From: Fulvia fulva
Taxonomy: Eukaryota > Ascomycota > Dothideomycetes > Mycosphaerellales > Mycosphaerellaceae
Length of the DNA stretch: 64,000 bases
NCBI RefSeq assembly: GCF_020509005.1
Contig: NC_063014.1
Coordinates: 5,022,001 to 5,086,000 of the forward strand
Direction: 5' to 3'
Positions 56,612 through 64,000 of the stretch are shown here, piece by piece. Numbering within the stretch: the stretch's first letter is position 1; every line of letters starts with the position of its first letter. The position numbers and the translations under genes are program-made. Below the pieces are notes generated by a model. The model was not told the origin of the DNA and did not search any database. It saw nothing but the letters and a program-made list of their open reading frames with translations.

Positions 56612-57129
56612 TATTTTCCGAGGTGTAGGTGGATGCTCAGGTATGCCTTGTAGCAAGTCTCATGTGTTTAGCGCAGGCGGAAAGCTGTGTGGTATCGCGC
56701 CGAGTAGTGAGTCCGGCTGGTGGTTGTGATGCTGGCTAAGTAGCCTAGTCACGGATAGTGTGATGTTGAGATGTTGAGTGCATGTGGTTGGAGTTTCGTG
56801 TTGTGAGGCAAGTGTACGGCGCGCTTGACGAGAGTGAGTCGGCTCAAGCGAGGTGGCGGAAGTTGCGACTCGGGCTGTTCTGATTCACTTTGCAGCGGAA
56901 GTGGCGTTGGAGAAATGCACGTCACCAAACGCAACACAAGATGCAGGGCCTTGGTTTGCTTGCCACGCGCGTCGTCGGCGAAACCTCGACCTGGCTCTCA
57001 CGTACCACCGACAACGAGCATGCTATTTCCAGATAGTCAGCATGCTCGGCAACACTGAGAACAACTCATATCCGGCCAACACTCAGCCAAGTGGAAACCA
57101 TTACCAAGCAAGACCGTCTGACCAGTCAT
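56612..57129. other. Intergenic
   Basis: About 520 bp, promoter of the membrane protein and 3' flank of the RlpA-like gene. No other feature seen. Confidence 0.5.
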
Positions 57130-57840
57130 TCACCTCAGCCATGCCCAAGTGACATCGACCCTGCCCTGATCGACACTGGCCATCCTCCCAAACACAGTGG
57201 CAGTGGTATCGATATCATTCACAGCACAGCCAGTGCAACGATCCACCACCTTTAAATCGACACTCCTCATCTCCCCCGCTGCATCATTATATCTCTGCGC
57301 CCTGAGCATCTTCCCACAAAGCGGGTTCGCATTGGAATTCCCGCCATTGCTCGAAGTCGAGCCCGCCGCATCGAAGAGGAGATGTGAGACTGCTACAATC
57401 TTGTCGCTTTCGCTGCTGGCCTCACCGCACGCTCCCATACCGGTCGCATAGTACGTGAGTTCGCCCGTAAAGCTATTGGTGCTCGAAGGGAGGGGGAGGT
57501 TCTTTGCGCTGTTGTGCGCGTGTCAGTGTCATGTTGCCGCAGGCAAAGCTGGACATGTCCATGCTGACCTTCCATGCGACAGTCCTACGGCTAGACCGAT
57601 GACCAAAGCCAGGAGCGCCAGCAATGCCGCGACGAGCGCGATCAAGAACGTCCTCCTCTTCATGCCCAGGTACCTCCTATGCGCCGGCATGAACGCGTCT
57701 AATCTCGCGCTCAGAGGCAGTCCCGCTGGTCTGGGTGTCTCCTCTCCCGTCATCGTCACACCGTGCTGTCTCGCAGCGATGTGCTCCCACTCGAGGACTT
57801 GCGCCTCTTTCATGGCCGCAGTCTTCGATCGTTCTGCCAT
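57130..57840 (-). CDS. Type II membrane protein with RlpA-like double-psi beta-barrel domain
   Basis: Two exons, 57569-57840 and 57130-57508, with a 60-bp intron (GTCAGC..ACAG), give 216 residues. Residues 1-~60 are cytosolic, followed by KRR and one hydrophobic helix (FLIALVAALLALLALVIGLA). After it, SFTGELTYYATGMGACGEAS opens a barwin/expansin-like barrel. Later motifs are NPLCGKMLRA, SVDLKVVDRCTGCAVNDID and the terminal RVDVTWAW. The conserved Cys and the D of VVDRC are present. Secreted relatives include cerato-platanin-like and expansin-like fungal proteins. Here the anchor would hold the domain on the cell surface or in the secretory lumen. Enzyme activity is not implied. Confidence 0.82.
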
Positions 57841-58169
57841 CGTCGTCGTCTCGGCGCGTTACAGCGTTCTGGTATGTCAATTGCGCGATACTTTGCGGAA
57901 GTGCTTCAAGCGCGAATAAGTCTACAGCACGAAGACATGAGCTCGTACTTAGCTTTGCGGTGATGATGGAGATGCTTCCCATCGCATCCGGTTTACAATT
58001 GCCTTTGAAACCATGGGACTTGGCCATGTTGGGTCAGCCGAAATTGACATCTTGAGAGGCGTCAAGCTACGGAAGCCGATTCGCTAGAATACTCTGGGTG
58101 AGAGATGATACACTATGGTACGCCGTACTTTCACAACACCATTGACTCACTGGCCACTCTGCTTGTCAC
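57841..58169. other. Intergenic
   Basis: About 330 bp with no supported feature. Confidence 0.5.
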
Positions 58170-58847
58170 TTATCGAGGCTTGCATTCCATCACTGCACTA
58201 CGCATCACCTTCTCATTCATCCAACGTAGCTCTCCGGTATCCTTAGAGTAGTATCTACAACCACCCACAGCACAGCGCCAAAACCTCATCTCCATACCCT
58301 TACAGCACCTACAAGTCTGATCGTGCATACACGAACATGTCTTCGCTTTCTTCACATTATACCGCGCGACGGTCGGTACAGTGCAGTCGCATCTAGGCCT
58401 GTGTTGACTAATGCCGATCTCGTCGTCCCAGCATCGAAAGACGACGCCTCTCTTCCCGCAGAAGGCACAGCCATACCACGGCCTTCCAGCATTACCGCTC
58501 TTGCTGTCGCTGCGCGCGATAATGCGAGAGCAGACCTCTCCACACTTGCGACATAGTGGTGCTCGTGAGACGGGGAAACGAGTGACTTGGCAGAAGTTGG
58601 GCTCTGGAGGCTCGTTGCGGCTATAAGCATCGCGGCTGCCATTGAACTTCAACTCTGGCTTGAGAGAATGGACAGTGATCGTCGTCGTAACGCTGGTCTC
58701 CTGCTTGATGATGCATTCCTCCGACCTGACTGCATCCTGGCTGGAGTAGCCCTCATCTGGCATCGTAGCGTGCCAGTCTATCCCGTGATCAGCCGTCGCT
58801 GGTTCATTCTTGATGTGCTGACCATCATGGCCATAGTGAGCCGTCAT
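58170..58847 (-). CDS. Tandem GRF-like zinc-finger protein, paralogue B
   Basis: Frame of 225 residues with a ~95-residue disordered N-terminus. Finger 1: LCRKCGEVCS, then NAGRPWYGCAFCGKRG and VFRCWDD. Finger 2: RCDCTVPT, an extra Cys-rich insert CSCMHDQTCRCC, then RFWRCAVGGCRYYSKD. The order and wording match paralogue A at 45639-46067, particularly NAGR, PRCDC and FWxCAVGGCxYYS. The GRF fold binds single-stranded DNA or RNA in DNA-repair proteins, but no repair domain is attached here. The two copies flank the DUF6604 pair at a distance of 12 kb. Function unknown; probably nuclear if nucleic acid is bound. Confidence 0.68.
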   Translation of the reverse strand: MTAHYGHDGQHIKNEPATADHGIDWHATMPDEGYSSQDAVRSEECIIKQETSVTTTITVHSLKPELKFNGSRDAYSRNEPPEPNFCQVTRFPVSRAPLCRKCGEVCSRIIARSDSKSGNAGRPWYGCAFCGKRGVVFRCWDDEIGISQHRPRCDCTVPTVARYNVKKAKTCSCMHDQTCRCCKGMEMRFWRCAVGGCRYYSKDTGELRWMNEKVMRSAVMECKPR

Positions 58848-59149
58848 GTCTACATGACTCTGTAGTGGGATCCTTCGTGAGCCGAAATGTTGGAGCCTAG
58901 CTCAAGAGTGCCTTCACAAACGATTGCTTCTCAGAGCTAAGAGGTTCAGCAGCAAGCTACCTTGTCAGATGGCAAAGCATATCGAGACACTGAGCCAGGG
59001 TCAAGGTTGCAATTGCGTAGCGTAATCTTTGGCTACGAACACTGCTCGGACTTCATGTGCCTCAATACTTCGTCCTCAGCTCAAGGTGGACTGCCAAGTC
59101 GTGGCTCTGTACAACAGTATGAACAAAACAACCCCTCGCTCAAGTTTCT
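58848..59149. other. Intergenic
   Basis: About 300 bp with no supported feature. Confidence 0.5.
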
Positions 59150-62100
59150 TTACACCGCCGCCAACTCATCCTCATCCGGATCCACTTCCCTCATAGGCGT
59201 TCCCGTATCCAAGTCCAAAAACACCCTCCCACTAGACCGCCTCTTATCCATCTTCTTGGTCGACTGAACAAAAATCGGCACAGGCGTACTCATCCTCGGC
59301 GAGACAAACTTCCTCAGCAGCGACTTACGCATCGAGGTCGTCTTCGGCGTGGCGAGCTCATCCTCCTCTTCAATAAGCTGCGAGACATCCATAGGATCGT
59401 TGTCCGCAAAGTCGGTGCCAATCGTGATCCTGCGTGACTTGCGCCGCGCTCGGATCTTGGCGTTGATGGGGCCAAGTGCTTTCAAGAATCGCCATGCTTT
59501 TGTGCCATCGGGCAGTTCGATACGCACGAATTGAGGCATGGCGGACAGAGTTGCTCGGATGCCTGCTCTCAGCGGAGAGTCTTTGAGTTTGCGGAACCAT
59601 GGATACTTCGACTCTACCCATGTGAAGACGTCAACTGGTTGCAATGGACGTCGATCGTGCGCGAGGAACGCCGCTTCTACGAGCTGAGCGTACGAGAGAC
59701 GCGGACGCTGGTCACCATTCGAAGGGTCGCTACTCGAAGGGTCCGAAACGTGAGGGCACAAGCTTAGATCCTCGGCTTCAACAACGGAGTCTCTGGCTGA
59801 TTGATCCGAGGGTCTCTTCCGAGTGCGATATGGACTTCGTGTGGCCGGTTGCCGTGGGGTATTGGAAGCTGCGGCCTGAATTTCAGGTGCTGCGAGCTCC
59901 AGGTCTTTAGAGTCTCCGTCGGCTGGCGTAGGTGTGCCCACTGCGCGATCCGAGTGTCCAAATCCAGCTGCTGGGCTTGGCGAAGAGCCCATCTCTCGAA
60001 AGAGTTGCTGAGATGGATCGGTCAGCTCCAAGTTGTCAAACACGTCGTCAATGAGCGCAAAATCAGCATGGCGGCCACCTGTTGAGGGTGTAGCTTCTGG
60101 CGCTGTCCGGTCTACCGTTGTGTTCGATGGAGGCGTTCCATGCGAGGTAACGCCAACAGGATCTTCCGACTCGTCACGGTAGTCAGGAAGGGGCGAGTAG
60201 TCCTCTGCAGGTGACGAAACTGGCTGTATCGACGCAGCTGTCGGGGATGTTACCGCAGGGACGCTGACGACATCCAAATGGTCCTCTGGCCTTGTAGTTG
60301 CAACGCCGGCAGGCTGGCCGTTTGGAGACGACACATCACTCATCTTCGCGGCTTGAAGCGGCTGTTGCTTGCTAGGTGACCTTCGTGTAACCCTCTCCGC
60401 GGGGCTTTCGTTTGTCGCAGAAGAAATGGACTGTGGCAGCGGCGCAGCTTCCGGCGCCAACGTCTGCGAACACACTCTCATAGTATGTGCCGCCGCATCG
60501 ATCAGAAGCTCATACCGTCGCTCGACAGCCTCTGGAGAGTGCCCAGGCAGGAAGCCAGAGATATCTTCCCATTCCAGATCTCGCTCTTCCCGTAACTCTA
60601 GAAGCAGTTCGTCATGACTGTTATTCCAGGCGGAGTGCTTCCAGGGTGCGTTCTTCCGGACGTTGTGAGTAGTAGCATCGTCATGCTGCTCTACCACGCC
60701 ATGGTCCGATGAACTTGGGGTGGTGGGTGAACCAGGTTCGAGCACAGGTGTCATGGCTGCTGGCGTAATTGTGCCTACTGTGGGCGTTGCCTCGTCTTGA
60801 ATAGACACTGGGTTGTGGTGCAACAATGGGTTCAGTTGGCGCTCCAGTTGACCTGCAGGCGTGGTCTCGAAGCCGATTACATAGTCATCCATGCGGTCAT
60901 CCTGTTGCGTGTGCATCTCAGCGTTCACCTCAGCCTCCATGATTCCAGTTGATGTTTCTTCAGGGGACAGACTCGCACCCTCGAATGTTACCTTAGTCGG
61001 CTGTTTCGGCAGCATGACGAAGGCAATCGGCTTGTGTGTAGCAGCGTTGATGTCCGGGGTAGTGGCCTTCGCAATGGCTGCAACACGCTCAGGCTCATCC
61101 TCACGAGGGCATGTGGCTGCGGCTCCGTTGTCAGCAAAGGTCTCAGGCGCCTGCGCCTGTTGCTGTAATGGTGTCTGGTTTTCATTCTCGTAACGAACGA
61201 CTGGCGGACTGCTTCGAGTTTCAACTCCGCCGACAGGAGCGTGGACGACGTGTAGTGCCTCATCGGTCTCGCGATCACCTGGCGTTGGTCCTGTCTCCTC
61301 ATGGTGGATATCGGTTGTACTAGCTTCGACTTGCTTCGGCGCACGCTCCTCCGGTTCTGGGGTAGTTGAGTCGAAGGGCTTCATCCGTCGATAGCGCTCA
61401 AAATATCTGCCGCACGACACGCACAAGTCCTGACCATGCGGACCTTGTTGCCAACTCGGTGTTCGAGTCAAGCTGCAGTTCCAGCATCGTCGTAAATCAG
61501 GAGTCTGCTTTCCTTTGCCTGACGATGAAGGTCTCATGACCAACGGGATCGCGCTTGTCGGAGTACCATCAGCCATCTCAGCCTGCGTCCGTCGTCGTTT
61601 GCGTGGCCGCACAACCCCTTCAGCTGTCCACAATGATTCCTGCCCAACAGTGATTGGCACCGGGGAAGAGCCGGCTTTCTCCCCTATCGGGCTGGATGAT
61701 CGTTGTCGTTTCTGGGTGACAGACGCAGGTAGCTCTGGGTACGCCCATGTTGGATCAGTGACGCCAGCCGGGAGACTCAAGCGAGGCTCTTTCGCTTTCT
61801 TCTTTCTCCTCGCGCTGCCCGGCATATATTGTGCCAATTGGGTGGCTATGCTGACGCCCAAAGCCTTCACTGCCTCTGGAGCGACGGATCTCCGTCCTGT
61901 GTCGGGTTGCGCATCCCGTACAGACTGATAGAAACCCGGGAATCGACCTAACAGAGGCGTAGCGAGGCCTGAGACGGTTATGGCTGAAGACGGAGCTTCC
62001 GGTGCCTGCTCGCCCTCTGCCTGCGTTCCGGTCCTCTGGGGTGTGTCCTCGTTGGCGATGAGACGTGCCAGCTTCGGAATCGGCTTCTCACTGATCCCAA

Positions 62101-62590
62101 GCCTGGCTGCCATATTTGGCGGCCGCGAAGTCACAGTAGGTATATCCTCGATACCAGACGAGTGCAGAGCTTCGTCAAGGTCACCGGCCCCATGTGTGTC
62201 GTCGTCTGCACCTTTCTCGACATCATCGTCCTCCTCTTCATCTTCTTCGTCATCTTCCTCTTCTTCTTCATGCTCCAATTCATCCTGAAAGGCCTGCGCA
62301 AAGAGGGAGGATGCGCTCTTGCCGGGATCAGCTTCATGCTCCATGTGCTGTATGTGGCCATTGTTGACTACAATCTTCCCCGTCGATATGTCGATCTCGT
62401 CGGCGACACCCTCGAAGTCGCGCTCGTACTTGCTGAAGATGTGCTCGAAGCGTGATTTGAGTCTTTGGTCATTGCGATTACGGTCGATATCCAATTGTCG
62501 CGGGTCGTATTCGACATCGTCTGACTCGTCTTGCGCATCGTCTGCATTCATGTTCGCCATCAGGTTCGCAGCTCCATGGCGCAGCTTCAT
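59150..62590 (-). CDS. scm3: CENP-A/Cse4 chaperone Scm3 with extra DNA-binding-type modules
   Basis: One exon of 1146 residues. The Scm3 core is near the N-terminus: QRLKSRFEHIFSKYERDFEG, then DEIDISTGKIVVNNGHIQHM, followed by a long acidic run (residues ~105-130). Near residue 367 is a GATA-type finger, CWNC-x17-CVSC, with TPSW inside. Around 650-700 is a Myb/SANT-like helix set (WNNSHDELLLELREERDLEW). Around 965-1030 is a winged-helix-like segment (LSYAQLVEAAFLAHDRRPLQ ... WRFLKAL). Scm3/HJURP deposits the centromeric histone H3 variant. The modules would add DNA contacts at centromeres. The start could also be Met11 (62560) or Met14. Confidence 0.86.
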   Translation of the reverse strand: MKLRHGAANLMANMNADDAQDESDDVEYDPRQLDIDRNRNDQRLKSRFEHIFSKYERDFEGVADEIDISTGKIVVNNGHIQHMEHEADPGKSASSLFAQAFQDELEHEEEEEDDEEDEEEDDDVEKGADDDTHGAGDLDEALHSSGIEDIPTVTSRPPNMAARLGISEKPIPKLARLIANEDTPQRTGTQAEGEQAPEAPSSAITVSGLATPLLGRFPGFYQSVRDAQPDTGRRSVAPEAVKALGVSIATQLAQYMPGSARRKKKAKEPRLSLPAGVTDPTWAYPELPASVTQKRQRSSSPIGEKAGSSPVPITVGQESLWTAEGVVRPRKRRRTQAEMADGTPTSAIPLVMRPSSSGKGKQTPDLRRCWNCSLTRTPSWQQGPHGQDLCVSCGRYFERYRRMKPFDSTTPEPEERAPKQVEASTTDIHHEETGPTPGDRETDEALHVVHAPVGGVETRSSPPVVRYENENQTPLQQQAQAPETFADNGAAATCPREDEPERVAAIAKATTPDINAATHKPIAFVMLPKQPTKVTFEGASLSPEETSTGIMEAEVNAEMHTQQDDRMDDYVIGFETTPAGQLERQLNPLLHHNPVSIQDEATPTVGTITPAAMTPVLEPGSPTTPSSSDHGVVEQHDDATTHNVRKNAPWKHSAWNNSHDELLLELREERDLEWEDISGFLPGHSPEAVERRYELLIDAAAHTMRVCSQTLAPEAAPLPQSISSATNESPAERVTRRSPSKQQPLQAAKMSDVSSPNGQPAGVATTRPEDHLDVVSVPAVTSPTAASIQPVSSPAEDYSPLPDYRDESEDPVGVTSHGTPPSNTTVDRTAPEATPSTGGRHADFALIDDVFDNLELTDPSQQLFREMGSSPSPAAGFGHSDRAVGTPTPADGDSKDLELAAPEIQAAASNTPRQPATRSPYRTRKRPSDQSARDSVVEAEDLSLCPHVSDPSSSDPSNGDQRPRLSYAQLVEAAFLAHDRRPLQPVDVFTWVESKYPWFRKLKDSPLRAGIRATLSAMPQFVRIELPDGTKAWRFLKALGPINAKIRARRKSRRITIGTDFADNDPMDVSQLIEEEDELATPKTTSMRKSLLRKFVSPRMSTPVPIFVQSTKKMDKRRSSGRVFLDLDTGTPMREVDPDEDELAAV

Positions 62591-62943
62591 TGCATTATGC
62601 GCGCATTCATGTGTTCATCTGGCGTTACCTAGGTGTGCCCGCAGCACGCGACGCGCAGAAAGTGGGCAATCGGGACTCGGCGCGCGGCAGGCACAGCCAC
62701 AGCAGCGGGAACAGCGCGCGCTAGAACAACCTTGTTTCGTATCCCTGTCGTCTCGATCACGCTTGCCTTCAATGTTCCCCGTTCACCTTGACACCAACGG
62801 CATATAATCATGAACATCATGAAGCCCGCGTCTTGTGCATGCATAAGATACTATTGAAAGCACGCCAGGGTCACATGAAGTCTCCGGATCAACAGCACTG
62901 CACTAGCTGATGCCACTACGTTTGCCTCGCAGACGACGACATT
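62591..62943. promoter_or_regulatory. Divergent promoter region scm3 / atg6
   Basis: About 350 bp between divergent starts. No specific site claimed. Confidence 0.45.
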
Positions 62944-64000
62944 ATGCCTCCATCAAACACCATGTCATCGACCGGACCGGCTCTGAGGTGCCAGAAATGC
63001 AAGACGACCCTTCATATCGATGGCTCGCTGGATAGTCTAAACCCAGCGTCGTTCAAAATCTTGGCAGATGCTGCTCCAGCCCTCGAGCCAAAGGCACCGG
63101 AGGCACCGCGTTCAGCAGCCGCAAAGGAGCGAAGACAGCTCTACAATGATGTCTCGAAGCAAGCCGGTCCACCGATGCACAAGCGGACCGTCACTGCGAA
63201 TCAAGGCACTCCGAGTGGCAAGCAATATCCCGATATGTCATACATAAACATATCGGATTCACAAGTTGTGCCTGCAAGTCAACATGACGCCTTCACATCG
63301 CCAACAAGGAAGAAGTCTGTAACAAAGAACAGCGACTCACTAAACACTGCTAATGGAGAAACCCGCATGTCACGGGAGATGGAGAGTGTGATGCGTCTGT
63401 TCGAGATTCTTTCTGCTCGGTCCGACATCGATCATCCAGTATGCTCCGAATGTACTGAGATACTGCTGGAAGGCCTCCAACGACGTCAGGCCGGTATCAG
63501 CAGGGAGCGAGATGCCTATGTCGACTTTCTGAAGAAGGCTCAGCAAGACGTCCCTACTGACGAGGAGAAAGCGAAGACGAAGCGGGATCTGGAGGATGCT
63601 CGACAGCGAGAGAAGCAGGCGCTGCAGGAACTTGAGGCTCTTGAAGCCGAGAAAGCTCGAATGGAAGATGAGATCGCAGCCCTGGATGCCGAAGCCGGGG
63701 AACTGGACGAGGAAGAGGACCAATTCTGGCGTGAGAGAAATGCCTTTGCTGCTGAGCTATCTGCCTTCCAGGAAGAACGTGACAGCTTACAAAATCAGCT
63801 CGCACACGACAACAAGGTTCTTGAGGCGCTGCAGCGCACTAACGTGTACAATGACACCTTTTGCATTGGCCACGATGGTACTTTCGGCACAATCAATGGA
63901 CTGCGCTTAGGAAGGACACCAGAGATATCCGTTGACTGGCCCGAGATAAATGCCGCATGGGGTCAAACTCTTCTTTTGCTCACCGTTGTGATCGAAAAGC
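62944..64000 (+). CDS. atg6: Beclin 1 / Atg6 (Vps30), 5' part
   Basis: Open from the ATG at 62944 to the window end: 352 complete codons, 3' end missing. The N-terminal CQKC pair with later CSEC matches the family Cys motifs. The sequence DIDHPVCSECTEILLEGLQR starts the coiled-coil domain, which runs to about residue 295 in Glu/Arg/Gln heptads. The evolutionarily conserved domain opens FCIGHDGTFGTINGLRLGR, then VDWPEINAAWGQTLLLLTVV. Atg6 is a subunit of the Vps34 PI3-kinase complexes for autophagosome formation and vacuolar sorting. No intron is needed within the visible part. Confidence 0.94.
   Translation, partial: MPPSNTMSSTGPALRCQKCKTTLHIDGSLDSLNPASFKILADAAPALEPKAPEAPRSAAAKERRQLYNDVSKQAGPPMHKRTVTANQGTPSGKQYPDMSYINISDSQVVPASQHDAFTSPTRKKSVTKNSDSLNTANGETRMSREMESVMRLFEILSARSDIDHPVCSECTEILLEGLQRRQAGISRERDAYVDFLKKAQQDVPTDEEKAKTKRDLEDARQREKQALQELEALEAEKARMEDEIAALDAEAGELDEEEDQFWRERNAFAAELSAFQEERDSLQNQLAHDNKVLEALQRTNVYNDTFCIGHDGTFGTINGLRLGRTPEISVDWPEINAAWGQTLLLLTVVIEK

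Noticed and set aside
1..64000. CRISPR arrays, operons, riboswitches, biosynthetic gene cluster
   Set aside because: Eukaryotic fungal DNA. No regularly spaced repeats, and no PKS, NRPS or terpene cyclase core gene was found.

Overview
The window is nuclear DNA of a filamentous ascomycete. Genes carry short spliceosomal introns (46-218 bp, mostly 48-97), spacing is compact, and the gene set is typical of Pezizomycotina: an arginine-specific CPSase large subunit, a HET-domain protein, a Tad1-type LINE relic and DUF6604 proteins. The accessory proteins (two GRF-like zinc-finger paralogues, two DUF6604 proteins, small hydrophobic and disordered proteins) suggest Dothideomycetes, possibly Mycosphaerellales/Capnodiales. 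That placement is an inference from protein style and was not tested by a search.

Layout. 0-9 kb: the polarity protein Rax2, then mitochondrial carbamoyl-phosphate synthase large subunit (three exons). 9-14.6 kb: a small transposon-rich stretch. It holds a 291-bp MITE with perfect 33-bp terminal inverted repeats ending in TA, an MDR-type oxidoreductase, a 5'-truncated LINE flanked by a perfect 14-bp target duplication that carries the oxidoreductase's TATA box, and a Ctr copper transporter. 14.6-26 kb: an amidase and a PuuE-type polysaccharide deacetylase/allantoinase-like gene facing each other tail to tail, intronless SF3B1, an F-box-like protein, and a membrane-anchored cysteine synthase divergent from a mitochondrial DUF185/NDUFAF7-type methyltransferase. 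26-30.5 kb: gene-poor except for an intron-containing tRNA-Gly(GCC). 30.5-44 kb: a FlbC-like C2H2 factor, a triose-phosphate/nucleotide-sugar type transporter, a GNAT acyltransferase, a farnesylatable DnaJ (Ydj1 type), Trm82, a small helical protein and ribosomal protein P0.

44-59 kb looks accessory. It holds a HET-domain gene with a +1 frameshift near its start, two paralogous proteins with tandem GRF-like zinc fingers, two DUF6604 paralogues in the same orientation, a 1-kb-codon disordered ORF overlapping a small membrane-protein ORF in another frame, and a type II membrane protein with an RlpA-like barrel. 59-64 kb returns to conserved cell biology: the CENP-A chaperone Scm3 with three extra DNA-binding-type modules, and the 5' part of ATG6/Beclin, cut by the window end.

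Most genes are housekeeping and independent of each other. Two groupings may be functional: amidase + PuuE-like deacetylase (amide/ureide nitrogen use), and the HET/GRF/DUF6604 block (possible allorecognition or stress response). The second is the best candidate here for an undescribed system, but the link rests only on proximity and duplication. Exon borders were placed by reading frame, splice consensus and family similarity recalled from memory. No database search was run.
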